Source of the DNA: an uncultured candidate division WPS-2 bacterium
GTDB lineage: Bacteria > Vulcanimicrobiota > Vulcanimicrobiia > Vulcanimicrobiales > Vulcanimicrobiaceae
Length of the DNA: 64,000 bases
Direction of reading: 5' to 3'
Assembly: GCA_937927945.1 (NCBI GenBank)
Contig: CALEYW010000009.1
Span: 46,861-110,860 of the forward strand
Shown: in pieces, positions 8,053 to 15,557 of the stretch
Numbering within the stretch: position 1 is the first letter of the stretch
Layout of the letters: each line of letters begins with the position of its first letter
Program-made: the position numbers and the translations under genes
The notes under the pieces: model-generated
The model's database searches: none
Told to the model about the DNA's origin: nothing
What the model saw: the letters and a program-made list of their open reading frames with translations, nothing else

Positions 8053-9663
8053 GTGAGCTTACTCGTCAGCCGCATCGATCCGCGCTCCGCCGACTTCGAA
8101 CGCAACGCGAGCGCCATGGCGGCGCTCGTCGACGACTTGCGCGATCACCTCGCTCGCGCGCGCGGCGGCGGCGGTCCGATCGCCGTCGAGCGCCATCGCA
8201 AGCGCGGCAAGTTGATCGCGCGCGATCGCGTCGACCGCCTGGTCGACCCGGGATCGCCGTTCCTCGAATTCTCGACACTCGCGGCGAACGGGATGTATCA
8301 CGACGACGCGCCCTCGGCCGGGATCGTCACCGGCATCGGGACGATCGAAGGCGTCGACTGCGTTATCGTCGCGAACGACGCGACGGTCAAAGGCGGCACC
8401 TACTACCCGATGACCGTCAAGAAGCATCTCCGCGCGCAGGAGATCGCCGAGCAGAACGGGCTGACGTGCGTCTATCTCGTCGACTCGGGCGGCGCGTTTC
8501 TGCCGCTGCAGGCCGACGTGTTCCCCGACCGCGATCATTTCGGGCGCATCTTCTACAACCAAGCGCGCATGTCGGCACAGGCGATCCCGCAGATCGCCGC
8601 AGTCATGGGTTCGTGCACTGCGGGCGGCGCCTACGTCCCCGCGATGGCCGACGAGTCGATCATCGTCAAGGATCAAGGGACGATCTTCCTCGGCGGCCCG
8701 CCGCTGGTGCAGGCGGCGACCGGCGAGATCGTCAGCGCCGAAGAACTCGGCGGGGCCGACGTGCACACGCGCATCAGCGGCGTCGCCGACCACTATGCGG
8801 TCGACGACGAACAGGCGCTCGGGATGGTGCGCCAAATCGTCTCGCACCTCGATCGCCGGCCGTACGACGCATGGCCGCTGCGCGAGCCCCGTCCGCCGGC
8901 CTTCGATCCCGGGGAGCTCTACGGCATCATTCCGGCCGATGCTCGCCAATCGTACGACGTGCGCGACGTGATCGCACGCATCGTCGACGGCTCGGACTTC
9001 GCCGAGTTCAAGGCGCGCTACGGGACCACGCTGGTGTGCGGTTTCGCGCACGTCGAGGGCCATCCGGTCGGCATCCTGGCCAACAACGGCATTCTCTTCA
9101 GCGAATCGGCGCTCAAGGGCACGCACTTCATCGAACTCTGCTGCCGGCGCGGCATTCCGCTCGTGTTCCTACAGAACATCACCGGCTTCATGATCGGCAA
9201 GGAATACGAGAACCGCGGGATCGCCAAGGACGGCGCGAAGCTCGTCACCGCGGTCGCGTCGGCCGAAGTTCCGAAATTCACCGTCGTCATCGGCGGCAGT
9301 TTCGGCGCCGGCAACTACGGGATGTGCGGCCGCGCGTACTCGCCCCGGCAGCTCTGGATGTGGCCGAACGCGCGCATCAGCGTGATGGGCGGGATCCAAG
9401 CCGCCTCGACGCTGCTCACCGTGCGCATGAACGCCGACGCGGAGAAGCACAAGCAGGCGCTGAGCGCGGAAGAGCAAGACGCGTTCAAGGCGCCGATCCT
9501 GAGCAAGTACGATACCGAAGGCAGCCCGTACTACTCGACCGCACGGATCTGGGACGACGGGATCATCGACCCGCTCGACACGCGCCGGGTGCTCGCCATC
9601 GGCCTGCGCGCCGCGCGCTACAAGGAGCCGAAGCCGACGACGTTCGGCATGTTCCGCATGTGA
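8053..9663 (+). CDS. mccB: Methylcrotonoyl-CoA carboxylase beta (carboxyltransferase) subunit
   Basis: A biotin-dependent carboxyltransferase of 536 residues, the usual length for MCC beta, that transfers CO2 from carboxybiotin to 3-methylcrotonoyl-CoA in leucine breakdown. Start GTG at 8053 gives VSLLVSRIDPRSADF, matching family N-termini; further upstream the frame overlaps the DUF1800 gene. Diagnostic stretches: SGGAFLPLQADVFPD, NNGILFSESALKGTHFIEL, PLVFLQNITGFMIGKEYE, NARISVMGGIQAA. Geranyl-CoA carboxylase beta is a close alternative. The biotin-carrying alpha subunit is not adjacent; a candidate lies at 31544-33448 with a crotonase gene. Confidence 0.88.
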   Translation: MSLLVSRIDPRSADFERNASAMAALVDDLRDHLARARGGGGPIAVERHRKRGKLIARDRVDRLVDPGSPFLEFSTLAANGMYHDDAPSAGIVTGIGTIEGVDCVIVANDATVKGGTYYPMTVKKHLRAQEIAEQNGLTCVYLVDSGGAFLPLQADVFPDRDHFGRIFYNQARMSAQAIPQIAAVMGSCTAGGAYVPAMADESIIVKDQGTIFLGGPPLVQAATGEIVSAEELGGADVHTRISGVADHYAVDDEQALGMVRQIVSHLDRRPYDAWPLREPRPPAFDPGELYGIIPADARQSYDVRDVIARIVDGSDFAEFKARYGTTLVCGFAHVEGHPVGILANNGILFSESALKGTHFIELCCRRGIPLVFLQNITGFMIGKEYENRGIAKDGAKLVTAVASAEVPKFTVVIGGSFGAGNYGMCGRAYSPRQLWMWPNARISVMGGIQAASTLLTVRMNADAEKHKQALSAEEQDAFKAPILSKYDTEGSPYYSTARIWDDGIIDPLDTRRVLAIGLRAARYKEPKPTTFGMFRM

Positions 9664-9695
9664 GGCGCAGGCGACGGTCGCCTGATCTGCTCGGA

Positions 9696-9762
9696 CGGGA
9701 GGACGAGCGCCCTCCCGCGAAATGGGCTGGGAGGCTTCGCTGCAACGTTTCCACCGGGAGGG
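9696..9762 (+). promoter_or_regulatory. Possible Shine-Dalgarno switch upstream of membrane protein gene
   Basis: CGGGAGG occurs at 9696-9702 and again as the Shine-Dalgarno region at 9755-9761, with the complement CCTCCCG at 9711-9717 between them. The complement can pair with either copy (7-8 bp), giving two exclusive hairpins, one of which would hide the ribosome site. A third GGGAGG is at 9729-9734. The pairing is read from the sequence; regulation is inference. Confidence 0.35.
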
Positions 9763-9766
9763 AATG

Positions 9767-10558
9767 ATGTCAACCGTTACACCGCCGGTCGCCGGGGTTC
9801 CGTATCGAGAAGGGCTGACGGCCGGTACGAAGCACGCCGCGATTCGGCTGCTGGTGTTTCTCGTGTACGCGGTGGTCTTCGGGTTCGCGTGCGTGCAGCT
9901 GGACCTGTTCGCGCGCTCGCACCACGTCGATCCGGGATCCCCGTACTGGGGCTGGTTCGGCGTGCTCACCGTGTTCGCGCTGTGGTTCCTCTCGGCGACG
10001 CTGACGAACGACTGGAACCCGTTCGCACTTGCGATGGGCGCCGACAATCGGCTCAGCACTTCGAAGTTTCAGGTGTGGCTGTGGACCGCAGGCGTCGGCT
10101 TCGTGTACATGATGGTGTATGCCGACCGGGCGATTTCGGTCGGTCACTACGAGCCGCTGACGGCTATCCCGCAGAACGTGCTGATCGCACTCGGGATCAG
10201 CGTCACCTCTGCCGTCGCGGCGCAGGCGATCACCGGTTCGAAAGTGCGGGCCGATCCCGACGCGCCGCCCCCGAATCCGACGCCGTCGTACGACCCCAGC
10301 GCCCTGGTGCGCAACGACGACCAGTCGACCGCGAGCCTGACCAAGGTGCAGCTGCTCTTCTGGACGCTGATCGCGGTCGTCGTGTTTCTGGTGACGGCTT
10401 TCGACAGCGTCGGGACGATCGCGGGCTGCGTGCCGCATGGGACGACGGCGTGCGGCCTGCCGGACATCGACACGACGCTGATGCTCTTCATGGGTCTGGG
10501 TCATGCCACGTATATCGGGGGGAAGCTCGCGACACCGGCGGTGACGTCCGGCCTCTGA
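9767..10558 (+). CDS. Polytopic membrane protein of unknown function
   Basis: A 263-residue protein with about five hydrophobic segments: LLVFLVYAVVFGFACVQL, WFGVLTVFALWFLSATL, VWLWTAGVGFVYMMVYA, ALGISVTSAVAAQAI and LLFWTLIAVVVFLVTAF, plus a weaker one at the C-terminus. A Pro-rich loop lies before the fourth-fifth segments. Two adjacent ATGs (9764 and 9767) follow a strong GGGAGGG ribosome site; the second has the better spacing. I recognise no family. Such proteins sometimes accompany ion channels or sensors, but nothing here shows a function. It stands alone between the carboxylase and the PLP-enzyme gene. Confidence 0.75.
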   Translation: MSTVTPPVAGVPYREGLTAGTKHAAIRLLVFLVYAVVFGFACVQLDLFARSHHVDPGSPYWGWFGVLTVFALWFLSATLTNDWNPFALAMGADNRLSTSKFQVWLWTAGVGFVYMMVYADRAISVGHYEPLTAIPQNVLIALGISVTSAVAAQAITGSKVRADPDAPPPNPTPSYDPSALVRNDDQSTASLTKVQLLFWTLIAVVVFLVTAFDSVGTIAGCVPHGTTACGLPDIDTTLMLFMGLGHATYIGGKLATPAVTSGL

Positions 10559-10596
10559 CGCATGATCGCGCCGCGTCCGCGTCGGATGTGAGCGGG

Positions 10597-11748
10597 ATGG
10601 AAACTTCCCAGCGCCCCTCGTTCGCCACCCGGGCAGTTCACGCAGCGTCCGCCCGTCACGGCGACGTGCGGGCGATCGCGCCGCCGATCTACCTCTCGAC
10701 GACCTTCGAGCGCGATGCGGCGGGCGAGTACTCCGGCGGATTCGAGTACGCGCGCGAAAGCAACCCCAACCGGGCGTCGCTCGAGGCGGCGCTGGCGCAG
10801 CTCGAAGACGGCGCCGACGCCGCTGCGTTTGCGAGCGGCAGCGCTGCGACGATGGCGTTGTTTCTCGCGCTGCGTCCCGGCGATCATGCGGTCGTCGCAC
10901 GCGATGCGTATTGGGGCGTGCGCGTGATGCTCGACGAGATCTTCGTTCCGTGGGGCCTCGCGGTCTCGTACGCGGACTGCACGGAGCTGGCCGAGATCGC
11001 CGCCGCGATCAGGCCGACGACCCGGCTGCTGTTCGTCGAATCGCCGTCGAACCCGCTGCTCGGGATCACCGACATCGCCGGCGCCGCGGCGCTCGCGCAC
11101 GAAGCGGGCGCGGTGCTCGCCTGCGACAACACGCTGCCGACGCCGGTGCTGCAGCAGCCGCTCGCGCACGGCGCCGATCTCGTCGTCCACGCGACGACGA
11201 AGGCGCTCTCGGGGAGCCACGACGCGATGGGCGGCGCGATCGTGACCGCCCGCGCCGACGCGTACTGGGCGGCGCTTCGCCTGCAGCAAAAGGCCTGCGG
11301 GAACATTCCCTCGCCGTTCGCGTCGTGGCTGACGCTGCGCGGCATCGGATCGCTCGTGCAACGCGTGCGCTGGCAAAACGACAGCGCGCTGGCGATCGCG
11401 AACTTCCTCGCGACGCATCGGGAGGTGCGCGAAGTGCTGCACCCGGGCCTGCCGTCGCATCCCGGATACGACGTCGCGGCCCGCCAGATGGCGGGGGCGG
11501 GCGGGCTCTTCTCGGTTCGCGTAGCGGGCGGCCGCGACGCGGCGCTCGCGGTCGCGGCGCGCGTGACACGTTTCCGCCGCGCCACCAGCTTCGGCGGTGC
11601 CGAAAGCTTGATCGAGCATCGCGCGTCGGTCGAAGGCCCGAAATCGTCCGCGCCGGACGACCTCCTGCGCTTGGCGATCGGACTCGAAGACCCGGCCGAC
11701 TTGATCGAGGACTTGGACCGCGCCTTGACCGGCTCGCGCACGGTGTAG
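10597..11748 (+). CDS. Cystathionine gamma-lyase/synthase family PLP enzyme
   Basis: A 383-residue PLP-dependent enzyme of the Cys/Met metabolism (trans-sulfuration) family. Visible: N-terminal TRAVHAASARHGDVRAIAPP, FEYARESNPNR (substrate/PLP-phosphate Tyr-Arg pair), CDNTLPTPVLQQPL with the Asp that contacts the PLP ring, and ATTKALSGSHDAMGG holding the Schiff-base Lys. C-terminal FGGAESLIEHRAS is typical of the family. It cannot be decided from sequence alone whether it is a gamma-synthase, gamma-lyase or beta-lyase. An in-frame GTG nine bases upstream is an alternative start. It is 39 bp downstream of the membrane protein gene, possibly co-transcribed. Confidence 0.88.
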   Translation: METSQRPSFATRAVHAASARHGDVRAIAPPIYLSTTFERDAAGEYSGGFEYARESNPNRASLEAALAQLEDGADAAAFASGSAATMALFLALRPGDHAVVARDAYWGVRVMLDEIFVPWGLAVSYADCTELAEIAAAIRPTTRLLFVESPSNPLLGITDIAGAAALAHEAGAVLACDNTLPTPVLQQPLAHGADLVVHATTKALSGSHDAMGGAIVTARADAYWAALRLQQKACGNIPSPFASWLTLRGIGSLVQRVRWQNDSALAIANFLATHREVREVLHPGLPSHPGYDVAARQMAGAGGLFSVRVAGGRDAALAVAARVTRFRRATSFGGAESLIEHRASVEGPKSSAPDDLLRLAIGLEDPADLIEDLDRALTGSRTV

Positions 11749-11757
11749 TGAGGTGTC

Positions 11758-12255
11758 ATGCTTGTGCATTTCGCGCGGATCGAACCGCTCATCGCCCTTG
11801 GGGTCGTAATCGCCACCGCCGGCACCGACGCCGTCTATGTCCTGTTTTCCGCCGCAGTGTCGGGTCGGCGGCGCGTCTCAGCCGCGACGTGGAGCAGCCT
11901 GTGGTATCTGCTTTCGTCGTTTGCCGTCATCCAATATACCAGCAATTGGGAGTACGTCTGCTTCGCGGCGCTTGGATCGTGGATCGGCGCGTACGCGTCC
12001 ATGTCCTGGTTGCGGAAGTCACATCGATTGCTGCTCGCGCGCGATGACGTCGCGCAGAATGATCCACCGATCAGGCGCGATCGATACGCCGCCGCGCAAC
12101 GGGTAGTCGAGCTCCAGGATCAATCCGAACGACACGCCCATGATGATTGCGGTCGCCGCGGTCATCAAGAGCTGGACCCTGAAGTCCTTCATCCCGAAGA
12201 GATACACGAAGGCGATCACGGTACAAACCCCGACCAGAAGCCCGAGCCACAGTAA
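11758..12255 (+). CDS. Small membrane protein with antisense-overlapping tail
   Basis: The first ~95 residues look like a real small membrane protein with three hydrophobic segments (PLIALGVVIATAGTDAVYVL, WYLLSSFAVIQYTS, FAALGSWIGAY). From about residue 88 the composition changes to charged, His/Glu/Asp-rich sequence, exactly where the frame enters the 3' part of the DUF4239 gene on the other strand (12019-12255, 237 bp). The tail is therefore probably read-through after loss of the original stop codon. No known family was recognised. It starts 9 bp after the PLP-enzyme gene. Confidence 0.5.
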   Translation: MLVHFARIEPLIALGVVIATAGTDAVYVLFSAAVSGRRRVSAATWSSLWYLLSSFAVIQYTSNWEYVCFAALGSWIGAYASMSWLRKSHRLLLARDDVAQNDPPIRRDRYAAAQRVVELQDQSERHAHDDCGRRGHQELDPEVLHPEEIHEGDHGTNPDQKPEPQ

Positions 12256-12693
12256 GAACGGAATGCCGCTCTGGTTGTCGTAGATGCGGCGGCGCCGAAG
12301 GTCGGCCATTCGCTGCACGCGATCGAGCACGGCGTTTTGAAGCGTCGCTTGGTGGAGGTCGTTCGCGCCTATCCCGGCGGCGTCGTCAATGAGCGCGACC
12401 ATGAGACCCTGCGTTCGGTTGCTGCTGCGGCGTCCTTGCCGCATCTCGGGCCACTCGTCCGCAATTACCGCCTGCGTGTAGCGGCGGAGATGGGCGCGTA
12501 GCCTGTAGGCGTCCGGCGGTGGAAGATGTCGTGAGAGTCGCCACACGTCGGTCGCGGCGTCGACCTCGCTTTGCGCGCGTTGTTCGGCCTGCGCAACGTT
12601 CTCCCACACGATGACGGTGAGGAAAGCCAGCAGCACGGCGAAGAGCACGCCGACGACAGCGAAGGGGGGACCGCCGGCTGATTCGTATGGCAA
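12019..12693 (-). CDS. DUF4239-family membrane protein, probably N-terminally truncated
   Basis: 224 residues. FAVVGVLFAVLLAFLTVIVWENV at the N-terminus and the C-terminal pair of membrane segments (IPFLLWLGLLVGVCTVIAF, LLMTAATAIIMGVSFGLIL followed by LDYPLRG) are the DUF4239 hallmarks. Family members usually have another 30-40 residues with a first membrane segment before this point. Here the frame closes at a stop codon 27 bases upstream of the TTG used as start, so the 5' part seems lost or frameshifted. The function of DUF4239 is unknown. Convergent overlap of 237 bp with the small membrane gene. Confidence 0.6.
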   Translation of the reverse strand: MPYESAGGPPFAVVGVLFAVLLAFLTVIVWENVAQAEQRAQSEVDAATDVWRLSRHLPPPDAYRLRAHLRRYTQAVIADEWPEMRQGRRSSNRTQGLMVALIDDAAGIGANDLHQATLQNAVLDRVQRMADLRRRRIYDNQSGIPFLLWLGLLVGVCTVIAFVYLFGMKDFRVQLLMTAATAIIMGVSFGLILELDYPLRGGVSIAPDRWIILRDVIAREQQSM

Positions 12694-12763
12694 GCCGACC
12701 GCAGGAATCGGGTCACCGCGCTTGCAACATCAGCGGCTCGGCGGTTCATCTTGATGAACCGTC

Positions 12764-14557
12764 ATGCTCGTCATCGCGGGGGATGCCGAAATGTTCCGTT
12801 CACGTCTCGTCACGGCTGCATCCGTGCCGGCCACGACGCTCGCCGTCTTCGTACACGGCTGGAGTTCGTCGTCGGAGCATCTCGCCGACGTCGTAGAGCT
12901 CCTCCGAGAATGCCGGCCCGGTGCGGACTGTTTGCTGATCGATCACGACGGCGGCGGCACACTCTCGAACGCGCGGCCCGAACGGCTCGCCGACGAAATC
13001 GCGCAGGAGATCGAATACCATTGGGAAGACGCACGTACGCGCGTCACGCCGTATAACGACATCATCCTCATCGGTCACAGCGCGGGTGCGTTGCTGTTGC
13101 GCAAAGCCTATGCGTTCGCTTGGGGATTCGCCGACGACAGCGAGGCCCAGCAGACCTACTCCTGGGCGCCGTTCGTCGAGCGCATCGTCTGCCTGGCGGG
13201 ACTCGACCGCGGCCTCTCGTTCGTCACCAAGCCCGAGAACATGGCGTGGCCGTCGTACGTCGCGCGCCGCGTCCTCTACAACATCGCGCGGCTCACCCGC
13301 TCCGCGCAATTCCTGCGCTCGCTCCAGCGCGGAGAGCCGTTCGTCGCCAACCTGCGCATCCAGTGGATTCGCATGGTGCAGTGGCACGACTTGCGAAAGC
13401 ACGACGACGAACGATTCGTCAAGAACCTGCGCCTGCAGCTGCTGCGCCTGAACGCGGCAGCCGGCGAGGGCGTCACGGTCGCGCCGACCTTCCAACTGGT
13501 CGGCGACCACGACGTTCTCGTCTCGCGGTCGGACAGCATCGATACGCTCTTCAAATCCGGCAACTACGACTATCGGACGGTCACCGGCGCCGACCATGAA
13601 TCGATCGTCCGTCCGTCGCGCTCGACCTACGTATGGCGGGAAATCGTGCGTGCGCTGACGATCGTTCCGGCTCACGTCAGCTCGTACAACACCTCCGAGA
13701 TGAGCGATGTCTTCTACGTCATCCACGGCATCCGCGATCTCGGGCGCTCGTGGACTCCGCCGATCTGCGATCAGATTCGGCTTGCGGTCGCTGCCGACAA
13801 CGCGGGACGTCCGCCGGGCAGCCAGCGCACCGCGCGCACCGTCCGGCCGTCGTACGGCTACTTCTCGATGCTCTCGTTTCTCTTCTCGTGGGATCGGCAG
13901 AAGAACGTCCGCTGGTTCATGGACCTCTACACGCAGATGGTCGCGCGATATCCGAAGGCGCAGCATCACTACGTCGGCCACAGCAACGGCACGTATCTGC
14001 TGGCCAGCGCGATGCAGCGGTACGCGACCTGCCGCATGCGCAACGTGGTCTTCGCCGGCTCGGTCGTGCCGTCGGCGTACGACTGGACGAAGATGTCCGA
14101 GAACGACCAGGTCGCCTACGTGCGCAACGAGGTCGGGAGCGCCGATTGGGTCGTCGGGCTCTTCCCGCACCTCTTCGAGTTCGCCGCGGACCTGCTCTCA
14201 CGGTTCGACGTCAACGCGCCCAAATGGCTCGATCTCGGCGCCGCCGGCTTCAACGGCTTCTACGACGACTTCGGGACCGACAACGTCTACCTGCCAGGCG
14301 GCCACGACGCGGCGCTGAAGGCTCTCAACTATCCGTCCATCGCGAAGTCGGCCGTGACCGGAGCCGATGCGAAGCCGTACGATTTGCGGCCGAGCCACAA
14401 TCCGCTGGTCGAGTGGATGTCCAAGCTGTCCTGGTTGGTCGTGCCGGTTCTCGTCGGAGCGCTGGTCTTCGTCGACGTCTACCTCTGGCTGCACGTTGCG
14501 TGGTACTGGGGAGCCGTCGCGACGTTGATCCTGGTGTTCCTGCTCTACACCCTCTGA
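12764..14557 (+). CDS. Tandem alpha/beta-hydrolase protein with C-terminal membrane anchor
   Basis: A 597-residue protein holding two hydrolase-like units. Unit 1 (about 20-300): AVFVHGWSSSS, then GHSAGALLLR with the nucleophile-elbow Ser. Unit 2 (about 315-540): FYVIHGIRDLG, then GHSNGTYLLA, and a late GGHDAAL that could give the His. Each unit has its own HG oxyanion motif and GHSxG elbow. The last ~60 residues contain two hydrophobic segments. Unit 1 resembles lipase/esterase-type proteins; substrates are unknown. An ATG at 12791 behind a GGGGG stretch is a likely alternative start. It is divergent from the DUF4239 gene. Confidence 0.75.
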   Translation: MLVIAGDAEMFRSRLVTAASVPATTLAVFVHGWSSSSEHLADVVELLRECRPGADCLLIDHDGGGTLSNARPERLADEIAQEIEYHWEDARTRVTPYNDIILIGHSAGALLLRKAYAFAWGFADDSEAQQTYSWAPFVERIVCLAGLDRGLSFVTKPENMAWPSYVARRVLYNIARLTRSAQFLRSLQRGEPFVANLRIQWIRMVQWHDLRKHDDERFVKNLRLQLLRLNAAAGEGVTVAPTFQLVGDHDVLVSRSDSIDTLFKSGNYDYRTVTGADHESIVRPSRSTYVWREIVRALTIVPAHVSSYNTSEMSDVFYVIHGIRDLGRSWTPPICDQIRLAVAADNAGRPPGSQRTARTVRPSYGYFSMLSFLFSWDRQKNVRWFMDLYTQMVARYPKAQHHYVGHSNGTYLLASAMQRYATCRMRNVVFAGSVVPSAYDWTKMSENDQVAYVRNEVGSADWVVGLFPHLFEFAADLLSRFDVNAPKWLDLGAAGFNGFYDDFGTDNVYLPGGHDAALKALNYPSIAKSAVTGADAKPYDLRPSHNPLVEWMSKLSWLVVPVLVGALVFVDVYLWLHVAWYWGAVATLILVFLLYTL

Positions 14558-14632
14558 GCCGCCGGACGAGAGCCCGGCGGAAAACACTCCGCCGGCGCAT
14601 CGGTCGCTGCTCGGGACGGGTCGTGCGAATTC

Positions 14633-15523
14633 GTGAGCGTAAGAACGGTCGCGGCGTACGCGCTGATGTGCGCGATCTGGGGAACGACGTGGCTGGCGAT
14701 CAAGGTGAGCCTGCAGGGGCTGCCGCCGATCACCGGCGCCGGGGTGCGCTTCGTGATCGCCGGGCTCTTCCTGTGGGGGCTCGCGAGGGTCATCCCGCGA
14801 TCGCGCGGCACGAAAGCGCCGTGGCGCACGATCGCCATCCTCGCGCTCACCCTGTTCGGCGGGAATTACGCGCTGACGTACTATGCCGAAACCGGCCTCG
14901 CGTCGGGACTCGTCGCGGTGCTGTTCGGCACGCTGCCGTTTTGGGTGTTCGGCTTCGGCGGCCTGATGCTGGGCGAGCGGGTCGGCGTCAACGCGGTCAT
15001 CGGCGCGGTGCTCGCGCTCGCCGGCGTCGCCGCCATCTCGCTCAACGGGGACATGCATGGTGCGTGGCCGTACATCCTCGCGACGCTAGGCGCCGCCGCG
15101 CTCTCCGCCTACGCGAACGTCGTGCTCAAACGGCACGCCGCGACCGACCCGTTCCGCACGCTGCCGCCGGCGATGTTCGCTGCCGGCGTCACGCTGACGC
15201 TTGCGGGCAGCCTGTTCGAACACCCGGATCTGCATCGCGCGCTCGCGCCGGGGTCGATCGCGGCGATCCTCTATCTGGCGATCCCCGGCAGCGGGATCGC
15301 CTTTTCTCTGAACCACTGGCTGCTCCACCGGCTCGACGCGTGGGTCGTGGGACTCTCGGCGCTGGTGATCCCGGTGATCGCGGTCGCGGTCGGCGCACTG
15401 GCCGGCGGCGAGAGCTTCGGGTGGCGCGAGCTGGGCGGCGCGGCGCTCGTACTGGCGGGGGTCTGGCTCGCTCTGCGCGCACCGCGCAGTTTGAGGGTCC
15501 CCGAGGTTGCGTGCCAAAGCTAA
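14633..15523 (+). CDS. EamA/DMT-family transporter
   Basis: A 296-residue membrane protein with ten predicted helices in two EamA repeats. The first repeat begins AAYALMCAIWGTTWLAIK and the second YILATLGAAALSAYANVVLKRH. Such proteins export metabolites or amino acids through the inner membrane; the substrate cannot be predicted. Start GTG at 14633. The C-terminus overlaps nothing, and the chemoreceptor gene begins 34 bp later. Confidence 0.88.
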   Translation: MSVRTVAAYALMCAIWGTTWLAIKVSLQGLPPITGAGVRFVIAGLFLWGLARVIPRSRGTKAPWRTIAILALTLFGGNYALTYYAETGLASGLVAVLFGTLPFWVFGFGGLMLGERVGVNAVIGAVLALAGVAAISLNGDMHGAWPYILATLGAAALSAYANVVLKRHAATDPFRTLPPAMFAAGVTLTLAGSLFEHPDLHRALAPGSIAAILYLAIPGSGIAFSLNHWLLHRLDAWVVGLSALVIPVIAVAVGALAGGESFGWRELGGAALVLAGVWLALRAPRSLRVPEVACQS

Positions 15524-15557
15524 ACCTCCGTGCTCTGCGAGCCGACTTTCGAAGGAT

